From Candidatus Pacearchaeota archaeon (GTDB lineage Archaea; Nanoarchaeota; Nanoarchaeia; Pacearchaeales; GW2011-AR1), in the NCBI GenBank assembly GCA_023228245.1, contig JALOBN010000033.1, positions 1 through 31,862 on the forward strand: a DNA stretch of 31,862 nt, read 5' to 3'. The position numbers and the translations under genes were made by a program. The notes beneath the pieces are model-generated. The model searched no databases. It saw only the letters and a list, made by a program, of their open reading frames with translations, and was not told where the DNA came from. Position 1 is the stretch's first letter, and each line of letters opens with the position of its first letter. This document shows positions 21,701-29,000 of the stretch, one piece after another.

Positions 21701-22069
21701 ATGGGCTGGTCTTCCAATCTATCCGTCGTCCTCGCCTCCCTGGAATCCAAACGCCGCAAAATCGATCAAGCGGTCGAGAATACGGCGAATAAGGGCAAGG
21801 TCATTGGAGTTCAGGAGATTCAAGCCCGTTTATATGCCGGGCATGGGTTCGATACGGGCAATTTGTCTGGATCATATCCAAGGTGCACCACGATTGCCAA
21901 GCCCGCCGATGGTGTCAGGCAAATCGATTTTACAAGCGATGTCGATTATCAAATTTTCGTCGAGAAAGGCACCTCGCGAATGTCAGCCAAACCGCACTTG
22001 GAGCCAGGCGTGAATGCGGCTATACCGCGGATTAGCAAAATCCTAAAAGAAGAAATGGAGAAGGGCTAG
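21701..22069 (+). CDS. Neck/tail-completion protein, HK97 gp10-like
   Basis: A 122-residue protein of the HK97 gp10 family: an N-terminal helix (LASLESKRRKIDQAVENTA), the GFDTGNLSGSY turn, a strand, then DYQIFVEKGTSRMSAKPHLEP, the hallmark of the family, and a last helix (ISKILKEEME). It joins head and tail. TGAGGG lies just upstream of the ATG. Its stop shares a CTAG palindrome with the stop of the convergent minus-strand gene. Confidence 0.85.
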   Translation: MGWSSNLSVVLASLESKRRKIDQAVENTANKGKVIGVQEIQARLYAGHGFDTGNLSGSYPRCTTIAKPADGVRQIDFTSDVDYQIFVEKGTSRMSAKPHLEPGVNAAIPRISKILKEEMEKG

Positions 22070-22272
22070 TATTTCCCCAAAAAGTCCTTTTTGCTAAGCT
22101 TTCCGGATTTCACATCATGCAAATCATATAGAAACGGGCATTCGTCCGAGTGGTTCCAGTCGCATGAAGTGGCATGGTTCTTTATGGCCTCGGCAATTTC
22201 TGGATCGTCTTCCGTCAGATAATATGTTGATTTTAACATCCAAACGTTGTCGTGCCTTACTCGTTGCTCCAT
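22066..22272 (-). CDS. Antisense small protein with possible zinc site (moron)
   Basis: A 68-residue protein. His33, Cys37, His41 and Cys45 fall at exact four-residue steps (HATSCDWNHSDEC), a possible metal site within a helix-like region. The C terminus is lysine-rich (SGKLSKKDFLGK). No family recognised. It lies on the minus strand between the neck and tail-terminator genes, with its own BRE/TATA promoter 28 nt before the ATG. The promoter overlaps the start of the plus-strand gene at 22304. Confidence 0.6.
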   Translation of the reverse strand: MEQRVRHDNVWMLKSTYYLTEDDPEIAEAIKNHATSCDWNHSDECPFLYDLHDVKSGKLSKKDFLGKY

Positions 22273-22293
22273 GCAATTCCAATCAATCTATGA

Positions 22294-22310
22294 GGATAAA
22301 TAAATGTCGG
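22294..22310 (-). promoter_or_regulatory. Archaeal promoter (BRE + TATA), minus strand
   Basis: On the minus strand: CCGACA (BRE) then TTTATTTAT, with the TATA centre about 28 nt from the ATG at 22272. It overlaps the plus-strand start codon at 22304. Confidence 0.55.
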
Positions 22311-22774
22311 ACCTGTCCAATCTCGTTCCTGTCATCTGCTGGTGGCTCTCAGAGGATGCAACCATTTATGCCAAAGTCCTACAAGCCGATGGCTCACCCG
22401 CAATCATACCGGGCTATCAGATCACCCTAGCCGATGGCTACCTAAACGAGACACTTAATCCATCCAAGACCTGCATTGGTGTCTACGAGATCAGCGTAAC
22501 CGAAGCGGTATCCTGCTTTTACAATGGCAATCCATCCCTGAAATCTGACTGCCTGATAGGAATAGAGGTCATAAGCAGAGAGTCCAATGCCTATGCCAGG
22601 GAGACGGCGGTACTCATCGCCAACAAGCTACAGGCAAACATGGTTGTGACCTATGGAGGAGAGGCTTATGATTTCATGGTGGCATCGGTGAGCAGGTCGC
22701 CGCAATATGATGATGCGGGGGACTTCTGGCGGCAAATAATGACTATAAGGGGCACAATCTACTATACAGTATGA
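22304..22774 (+). CDS. Putative tail terminator protein
   Basis: A 156-residue protein after the neck gene and before the tail tube genes. An alpha/beta pattern with a central helix (AYARETAVLIANKLQANM) and a closing strand (FWRQIMTIRGTIYYTV) matches lambda gpU/SPP1 gp17-type tail terminators, which cap the tail tube and join it to the head. The call depends on order and fold pattern. The last strand's ending in alternating hydrophobics is typical. GAGG at 22292 precedes the ATG. Confidence 0.65.
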   Translation: MSDLSNLVPVICWWLSEDATIYAKVLQADGSPAIIPGYQITLADGYLNETLNPSKTCIGVYEISVTEAVSCFYNGNPSLKSDCLIGIEVISRESNAYARETAVLIANKLQANMVVTYGGEAYDFMVASVSRSPQYDDAGDFWRQIMTIRGTIYYTV

Positions 22775-22781
22775 GGATGAA

Positions 22782-23018
22782 ATGATCGAAATAAAGACCG
22801 ATTGGACATTTGAAAATACTCATCTGTTCAAGGACGGCAAGGAGATACCATTCGTGAGAGACTTCACGATCACAATGGGCACTTGCCCAATTTTGGAAAT
22901 TACCAAACTAACGGTTGATGGCAACGGGCATTTCCTCGCAGAACATTCGGTGAATGGGGAAGCGTTCATCCCATTTGAAAAAATGGTTACTTCGGATTTT
23001 AAAGTTACTTGTCTATGA
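22782..23018 (+). CDS. Hypothetical protein between tail terminator and tube
   Basis: A 78-residue beta-rich protein (IEIKTDWTFENTHLFKDGKE; VRDFTITMGTCPILEITKL). It starts 7 nt after the tail terminator stop with a GAGG upstream. No family recognised; a small tail component is plausible from its place only. Confidence 0.6.
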   Translation: MIEIKTDWTFENTHLFKDGKEIPFVRDFTITMGTCPILEITKLTVDGNGHFLAEHSVNGEAFIPFEKMVTSDFKVTCL

Positions 23019-23079
23019 CGTTCGCTGCAAGCGATCCGAGACATTGCGAATAGATCTATTCAATGGAGTGATTTGTTAA

Positions 23080-23493
23080 ATGGCAGCATTAGCAGGCAAA
23101 GGCGGCGCCGTGACCTTTAAAGGGTCCGGCTCTCATGTATTTGTGGTCGGTGTCAAGGCATGGAAGCTCAATCCAAAAGCAGACACAGGCGAGATCACGC
23201 AGTTTGCGACCGACAATAGCACCGCATGGAGAGAATATCTGGCAACCCTCAAAGGCTGGGATGGCTCCATCGACCTTGCATATGTCGATCTGACTGATAC
23301 CAATGGGCAGAAATCCATCTTCGACTTCCTGGGGGGAGTTGCGACCGAGGCGGTCTTCGACCTGGACAGCTCCCATGAACTGACTGGAAACATCATCATC
23401 ACAGGCTTCCCGGTCGAGGCCGCAGTGGATGGTGTCGAGGGTTCTGGTGTCAGCATATCATTCCAGGGCACCGGCGCATTGACCTATACTTAG
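23080..23493 (+). CDS. Major tail tube protein (copy 1)
   Basis: A 137-residue protein with the tail-tube pattern: an opening strand (GGAVTFKGSGSHVFVVGVKAW), then NPKADTGEITQF, the STAWREYLATLKGWDGSI hairpin-helix segment, a helix (QKSIFDFLGG), and a closing strand (SGVSISFQGTGALTYT). Tube proteins stack as hexameric rings around the tape measure. The next gene encodes a longer paralog. A GGAGTGA site precedes the ATG. Confidence 0.8.
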   Translation: MAALAGKGGAVTFKGSGSHVFVVGVKAWKLNPKADTGEITQFATDNSTAWREYLATLKGWDGSIDLAYVDLTDTNGQKSIFDFLGGVATEAVFDLDSSHELTGNIIITGFPVEAAVDGVEGSGVSISFQGTGALTYT

Positions 23494-23502
23494 GGAGGGT
23501 AC

Positions 23503-24447
23503 ATGGCGGCTTTGAGCGGCAAATACGCCGCTTTTTTTAGGTCATATGGGGCGTCTACATCGGTTAGTGGCGGGGCCATGACCCAGGTGGGCGCGACCCT
23601 GGAATACTACGTTACCACTCGGGCACATCGCCTCTGGGACCCGGCATATGCGGTCGTGATCTATGATGGCGTTACGCCGGTATCCGGCTGCACCATCGAC
23701 TATGCGGGCGGCTATGTGACCCTTCCAGCGGCGCCGAGCGGCACGGTCACATGTGATTTCTACTACAAGGAGATAGAGCCCCTCGGCGGCGGCCACCAGT
23801 GGTCAGTGAATCCGAAGGCCGATACCAAAGAGGTTACAGTATTTCCGCAGGCCCTGAATACGGCAACGTCCTGGCGGGAATATATCGCTACGCTCCTGTC
23901 GTGGGATGGGTCGGTCAAGAATCATTGGTTCTATAGTCTGGCGACCCTGACACACGGCAACATCACCTACACCGCCAAAGCTCCGTATAGCGGGTCAGCG
24001 GGCAATGCTATCAGTATCATTCACGCAGATCCCGGCGATGGCGACAATCCGATAGATGTGACTGTTGCGGGAACCGTCATCACGGTATCGCTGGAAACCG
24101 ATGAGGGCACGCCAGTATCCACGGAGGCAGAAGTAGTTGCTGCGGTAAATCTCGATGCGCAGGCCTCTCTCTTGGTAACCGCGTCATATACCGGCGCGGG
24201 AACCGATGTGGTGGCCACACACGCATCTGCGGCACTCACGGGCGGGCGAGATACAGGCGAGGAGATTAGCAAGCTCGGTACATCCATCATGTGCGAGTTC
24301 TATGCCAATGATACCACTGGTTCCTATCTGGTGTTGCGTGGAGTGGGCAAGCTGATTGGCGTGTCGCCTGATGTGCAACTGGAAAGCATTGTGGAAGGCG
24401 ATTTGAGCTATCAGGGGACTGGTAGGCTGAGATTGCATACAGTTTAG
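23503..24447 (+). CDS. Second tail tube paralog with inserted domains
   Basis: A 314-residue protein sharing the tube core with the preceding gene: NPKADTKEVTVF, TSWREYIATLLSWDGS, and a final strand LSYQGTGRLRLHT. Two parts are extra. Residues about 40-90 form a small beta unit (YAVVIYDGVTPVSGCTIDYA). Residues about 148-250 form a domain common in phage virion proteins (YSGSAGNAISI ... VSTEAEVVAAVNLDA ... ALTGGRD). It may decorate the outside of the tube, or form a distinct tube segment (inference). Arose by duplication plus domain insertion. Confidence 0.75.
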   Translation: MAALSGKYAAFFRSYGASTSVSGGAMTQVGATLEYYVTTRAHRLWDPAYAVVIYDGVTPVSGCTIDYAGGYVTLPAAPSGTVTCDFYYKEIEPLGGGHQWSVNPKADTKEVTVFPQALNTATSWREYIATLLSWDGSVKNHWFYSLATLTHGNITYTAKAPYSGSAGNAISIIHADPGDGDNPIDVTVAGTVITVSLETDEGTPVSTEAEVVAAVNLDAQASLLVTASYTGAGTDVVATHASAALTGGRDTGEEISKLGTSIMCEFYANDTTGSYLVLRGVGKLIGVSPDVQLESIVEGDLSYQGTGRLRLHTV

Positions 24448-24468
24448 AGGATTGCTTTTTAAATCCTC

Positions 24469-24558
24469 CAGTAGATGAGGGGAAACGGCATTTACTCTGG
24501 TTCCAAGAGAACTTAAAAACGGCTAGAATCTGATCCGTTCGACTCGGACCATCTACTG
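24469..24558 (+). other. tRNA-like structure (pseudo-tRNA or 3' element)
   Basis: A perfect 9-bp stem (cagtagatg / catctactg) closes a 90-nt unit. Immediately 5' of its right arm lies a tRNA-like T arm (tccg ttcgact cgga; a 7-nt ttcgact loop). Overall size and a GG in the D-loop position recall a long-variable-arm tRNA. However, the anticodon arm is weak and lacks U33, and the D stem needs wobble pairs. It is best seen as a degenerate tRNA-like element or a UTR structure for the flanking genes. A gaggatt/aatcctc hairpin (24447-24468) precedes it. Confidence 0.35.
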
Positions 24559-24579
24559 ATATTTTTATTCTGATTTCAC

Positions 24580-25080
24580 TTACTTGGGAATTTTTGGAAT
24601 CAGCCCCGCTCCTCTTAATTTAGCAGTGTGTTTCCTTGTGGTTGATATACAAAGACAAAGTTCATGCGAAATCATGGTTTCGGTGGTGTCTGGGTGGGAT
24701 GTCACAAACCAATATATCTCGGATATTACCGACCCGCGTTTTAGATCTATGCAAGGCGTTTTTTGGGGAATAGTTTTATAGATCTTTGAAAGCACGGCGT
24801 TTAATTCTGTTCCTAAAACGTGTGTTGCATTGGTTTTCGCATATTCCAGAATTTCTTTGCTCGATGTAAACCATTCGCCGTGATGCCTGTCTTTGTGGAA
24901 TTGTTTATGCAATCGTGTTTCAACCATTTGAAGATCCGAATATTTTTCAATTTCGATAAATCCTATAAGGCACAATTTTATTGGGCACTGTGCTTGGATT
25001 GAAGTTAGACGTTTTCTAGCGTCTCGTGTGCTTCCAATTTTTACCAGGTCCGGAGATGACAGAAAATATACACCCATCAT
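24580..25080 (-). CDS. T5orf172/MUG113 GIY-YIG-like protein with HTH-like tail
   Basis: A 166-residue protein. The N-terminal domain (residues 1-90) carries GVYFLSSPDLVKIGSTRDARKR with the two GIY-YIG-type strands and the conserved Arg, the Glu of VETRLHKQF, and HGEWF at the end. The C-terminal 55 residues (VISEIYWFVTSHPDTTETMIS to TRKHTAKLRGAGLI) look like a winged helix. It is related in its first domain to the gene at 19691, with a different tail. Start 25080 is chosen because it lies 29 nt from the TATA box, as in the other antisense units; an ATG at 25092 is only 17 nt away. Confidence 0.75.
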   Translation of the reverse strand: MMGVYFLSSPDLVKIGSTRDARKRLTSIQAQCPIKLCLIGFIEIEKYSDLQMVETRLHKQFHKDRHHGEWFTSSKEILEYAKTNATHVLGTELNAVLSKIYKTIPQKTPCIDLKRGSVISEIYWFVTSHPDTTETMISHELCLCISTTRKHTAKLRGAGLIPKIPK

Positions 25081-25103
25081 AATGATCAACATTGTACATA
25101 ATA

Positions 25104-25120
25104 GGTTAAATACGTTTCGG
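25104..25120 (-). promoter_or_regulatory. Archaeal promoter (BRE + TATA), minus strand
   Basis: On the minus strand: CCGAAACG (BRE) then TATTTAACC. The TATA centre is about 29 nt from the ATG at 25080. Fourth member of the promoter set. Confidence 0.6.
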
Positions 25121-25196
25121 TAGAATTTAATATTTAACCAATTTAAAATCGATTTAAGACACGATCACCAAAGAAAGCTAGTAAAATAGCAGGTTT

Positions 25197-25265
25197 GCCG
25201 GGCTTGTACGAACCGTTGGCTTTGCTCACCGACGTTGAGAGGGAAGCGAAATTCCTCGGCCCGGC
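25197..25265 (+). promoter_or_regulatory. Structured leader before tail chaperone genes
   Basis: A perfect 7-bp stem (gccgggc / gcccggc) closes a 69-nt unit with a smaller inner hairpin (ggaa gcgaaa ttcc). It ends 24 nt before the ATG at 25290. It could be a 5' UTR fold that affects translation of the tail assembly genes. A TA/T-rich stretch at 25125-25156 may hold a plus-strand promoter. Confidence 0.35.
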
Positions 25266-25289
25266 TCCTGATCACAGGAGATACAAACA

Positions 25290-25736
25290 ATGTCTGAAAA
25301 AGGAATCCCAACCATCCCGCTCATGATCGCGGGCAAAGAGTATAGCCTCAGATTCGATGTCCAGGCCCAAATCCAGGCCACCCAAAGCCTCAAGCTAATC
25401 GGTATGGGTATGGCTTCAAAGAACTGGTGGGCACTGCTCAATCCGCCCTATGATGTCTCGGAGCTGGTCGCCATGATCCAGGCAGGCATCAACGGAGCCA
25501 AGCGCTTCAATGGCGAGAAAGAATTTATCGACCTGGATAAGGCACAAGCCATGCTTCAGGACCATTTCGATTATCAATATGAGCAGGCCGCAGAACTTGA
25601 AGATGAACGCGAGGCCATGACAGCCTTCGACAAGGCACAATTCGCCTTCATGGAAGAGATATCTGCAATCGCGAGGGCCGGCGCGGGTTTTCGCAAGAAG
25701 GGCCAACGAAAGGAGAAGAAGCCGAAGACCCCGTGA
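25290..25736 (+). CDS. Tail assembly chaperone, first part
   Basis: A 148-residue protein directly upstream of a second small gene and the tape measure gene, the invariant place of tail assembly chaperones. It has a beta start (IPLMIAGKEYSLRFDVQAQIQ), a helical core (ELVAMIQAGINGAKRF), an acidic helix (YQYEQAAELEDEREAMTAF) and a basic tail (RKKGQRKEKKPKT). These proteins coat the tape measure during assembly and are absent from the virion. The GTG of the next gene overlaps its TGA in the -1 frame, so coupling or a frameshift could link them. Confidence 0.75.
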   Translation: MSEKGIPTIPLMIAGKEYSLRFDVQAQIQATQSLKLIGMGMASKNWWALLNPPYDVSELVAMIQAGINGAKRFNGEKEFIDLDKAQAMLQDHFDYQYEQAAELEDEREAMTAFDKAQFAFMEEISAIARAGAGFRKKGQRKEKKPKTP

Positions 25737-26047
25737 GCGAGGATGAATTTTATGAGCGAGTCCTCCGGGGCGGGCTCTCTCTCGGCCTCTCTGTGAAAGA
25801 TACCTATGCCTCGACCCTTTACGAACTGGAGCAAATTAGACAGATCCGCAAGAAGACCACCCAAGCCGAATTCAATTCTCAACTTTCCTTAGAACATCTC
25901 AATGCACAACTGAATTCATGGGCATTTAGTACACATCCTGAAAGAATGCCGTCCGTTGAGTCGCTTATTCGTAAAAAAGTTGAGCCTGTTAAGAAACCCG
26001 CGCAAATGAAACTAGAAGCTGCCAAGCTAGGAATTCGTGTACCATGA
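25733..26047 (+). CDS. Tail assembly chaperone, second part
   Basis: A 104-residue protein with GTG start overlapping the previous TGA (GTGA). It lies in the -1 frame, which stays open back through at least 39 nt of the upstream gene. Helical (TYASTLYELEQIRQIRKKTTQ). In many phages the second chaperone is made only as a frameshift fusion with the first. No classic slippery heptamer is obvious (aaccccg-type and cgaaagg runs are the only candidates), so translational coupling is the simpler reading. It overlaps the tape measure start by 4 nt. Confidence 0.65.
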   Translation: MSEDEFYERVLRGGLSLGLSVKDTYASTLYELEQIRQIRKKTTQAEFNSQLSLEHLNAQLNSWAFSTHPERMPSVESLIRKKVEPVKKPAQMKLEAAKLGIRVP

Positions 26048-29000
26048 CTGAAAATTATTCCATCAAAGCCATCCTCGATGTATCCGGCGTAAAATCCGGC
26101 ATAACGTCCATCAAGTCCGATATGTCTGGGCTGGATTCATCCGTCTTGAAAATCGGCGAGGGCCTTTCATCGAGCTTGCGGAGCGGCATCGGCGATTTCA
26201 AGAGCGTTGGTACGAGCCTCGGCAACGATCTGGTTGGTGGCCTCGGCGCACAATTCGGGACGATTGGCACGTTGGCGGGAGGCGTTGCCACCGCGCTCGG
26301 CCCCATCGGCATAGTGGCAGGCGTTGCGGGCGCGGGCCTGGTGGCTCTTGGGGCATCCTCGGTTGGTGTAGCATCCAGCTTCCAATCCTCGATGTCCAAG
26401 GTTAATTCGGTCCTTGGCGGAAGTCAGGCGGATTTTGATAAGCTTTCACAAGCCGCGCGAGACGCGGGTGCGACCACCACATTCAGCGCTTCTCAGGCAG
26501 CGGATGGCCTCTATTATTTGGCATCGGCTGGTTATTCATCGGATGATTCCATTTCGGCGCTAAAGGCCACGCTGAACGTTGCCAGCGCGGGCGGCATGGA
26601 TCTTGCCAGGGCATCCGAAATGCTAACCACCGATCTGGCGGTTTTCGGATTGGGCGCAACCGATGCTACTAGGGTAACGGATCTACTCGCGGCGGCTGCT
26701 TCGGCATCCAATTCAGATGTCGGACAAATGGGCGATGCCCTTGGTCTGGTGGGCGGCACCGCAAAAGCATTGGGTATCAGCATTGAAGATACCACCACGA
26801 TGCTTGCGCTCATGGCGAATGGCGGCACCAAGGCATCCGAAGCAGGCCATAAGCTCAATTCCATACTGGGAGAGCTGACACAAGCATCTTCGCCGCAAGC
26901 GACCAAAGCGCAGGCTTCGGCGATGGCGGAATTGGGGATAACAGCGGATCAAATCAACCCAACTCTGCATTCACAGTCCGAAATATTCTCGCTCCTGAAA
27001 GAGCGTGGAATGACCTCGGCCCAATCGCTCGCTCTCTTCGGGAAAGAGAATAATTCCGTCGCTTCATATGTCACAGAAAACGCAGACAAGATCGATGGAC
27101 TGAACGAAAAAATCCTGGTGTCTGGAAAATCCGCCGAAATGGCGGAAATGATGAATGACAACCTGAAGGGAGCATATGCTGAACTATCATCATCAGTCGA
27201 AGAAGTCCAAATCTCCATCGGCAACCTATTGCTTCCCGCACTCACAAAAATAGTGCAAGGCAGCACAAAGGTAGTTAGCGCGGTAACCAAAATCGGCCAA
27301 TCCTTCTATACCATCGTCGCCGGATCGCAGGCATTCGGGGCAGTTGGGCAGGCCGCATCCGCCGTGGGCACCGCCATAAGTACCGCGTTCAGTGGCCTTG
27401 CGGCACTCGTAACTCCGGCCTGGAATGCCATCGGCGGCGGGGCAACCGTTTTCAAGGCGCTGCAAGCCGCATTCAATCTGGTCACAACGCCGATGACTGT
27501 CCTATTCAAGGGCATCACGTCATTGGCAAGTGCCATGAGCGCTGTCGGTTCGGCTATGTCGCCCGTATCGTCTGCTCTGGGCGGAGCCTTCGGAAATGCG
27601 ATTACAACGGCATCCGCCTATATTCAGGCATTCCTAGAAGCGTTTTCCAACCTCGGACCCATCCAGAGCTTCCAAAGTGCAATACAGAATGCGGCGGATA
27701 TAGCGGGCAAAGTCTGGAATGGCCTGAGTACCACATTGCCTCAAGCATTCAGTGGCGCATTCGATGCGGTGAAGTCGCTCATCTCTCAGTTCCTATCGTG
27801 GATTAGCGAGAAGTTTGGCGGCATTTTCGACGGAGTGGGCGACCAGATAAAGTCCTCCCTGGAAGAGAGCGCACTGGGGGGCGTGACCAGCTTCATAGGT
27901 GGCATTCAGAGCCGGGCGAATGATATTCTGAATGTTGGCAAATCGGCTGGTGACAAGGTCGGAGAGGGCGTAGAAAATAGTGATCTAGCGGACGCTCCCG
28001 GCAATGCGCTGAAATCTGACAAGGCGATGGCGGGGGCAGAAGATGCGGGCAGCAAATTGGCCGATAAGACGCTTAGTGCATTCGCAAAACAGGCGGCAGC
28101 ATCGAATCTATCGGATGAAGCTCTGCTCGGATTCATCAACAGCCAAAGCAACGATTCCAGAATTAGATCAACTGTTTATGATTTATATGGAACTGCTGTA
28201 AAATATTGGTACGATGCTGCCGAATCATATCCTACCACATACCTTGAGATCGGTGATGTGAAAATAAGCGCTGCATATGATAAAACAAAAGGAATGGCGA
28301 CAATCCAAGACCTGCTCGCCTCTCTTGGATTTTCCGATGATATCATAGGTTCGCTTTCTTCTCAGCAGTCCGCAAAAATGGAAGACGCGGTACAGAAAAT
28401 CAAGGATGCCGCTGTTGCTGAAGCAAAGAAAAAACAAGAACTGAAATTCAATTTCGATATCACAGAAACCGAAAAGCAGATCGATGATTGGGCACCATCC
28501 GTACAAAAGCGCATCGAGAGTTTTTTCAAATCAGCGGCATCGACTATAGAAAATAGCGACGGGCTTGGAACCGCGTTCACAAACAACGTCAAGAGCGCGA
28601 GCGATGATCTAAACAAAGCCCTTTCGGGTATATCTCTGGAAGGATTATCATCATTAGACGACAAGTGGCAGGCAGCATTTTCCGCAATTGGAGCAACCTG
28701 GAGCGGCACGCTCGGGGATATAGCGACAGACTCCATCGCCGAATATAAGAAAAACCTGCTATCCGGAATCGCCGATACTGGAGCATATGTAGATTCCGAA
28801 ATGTCTAGGATCGGAGAATCGGCCCAAGCGGCTCTTAAAGACGGCTTTGTTTCCGACGACGATCGGGCACTGTTCAGCGCACTCGGAGATCAAATATCGA
28901 CTCTGAGGCAACTTTTTCCCGCCGAAATGGGGGACGTGACCGACGAGACGATAACCGAGATGGTACGGCTCATCAATGCCGGGAAGATTCAAGAAGCATT

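Noticed and set aside
24471..24557. Functional long-variable-arm tRNA gene
   Set aside because: The acceptor and T arms fit, but the D stem needs wobble pairs, the anticodon loop lacks U33 and the variable arm does not form a stem.
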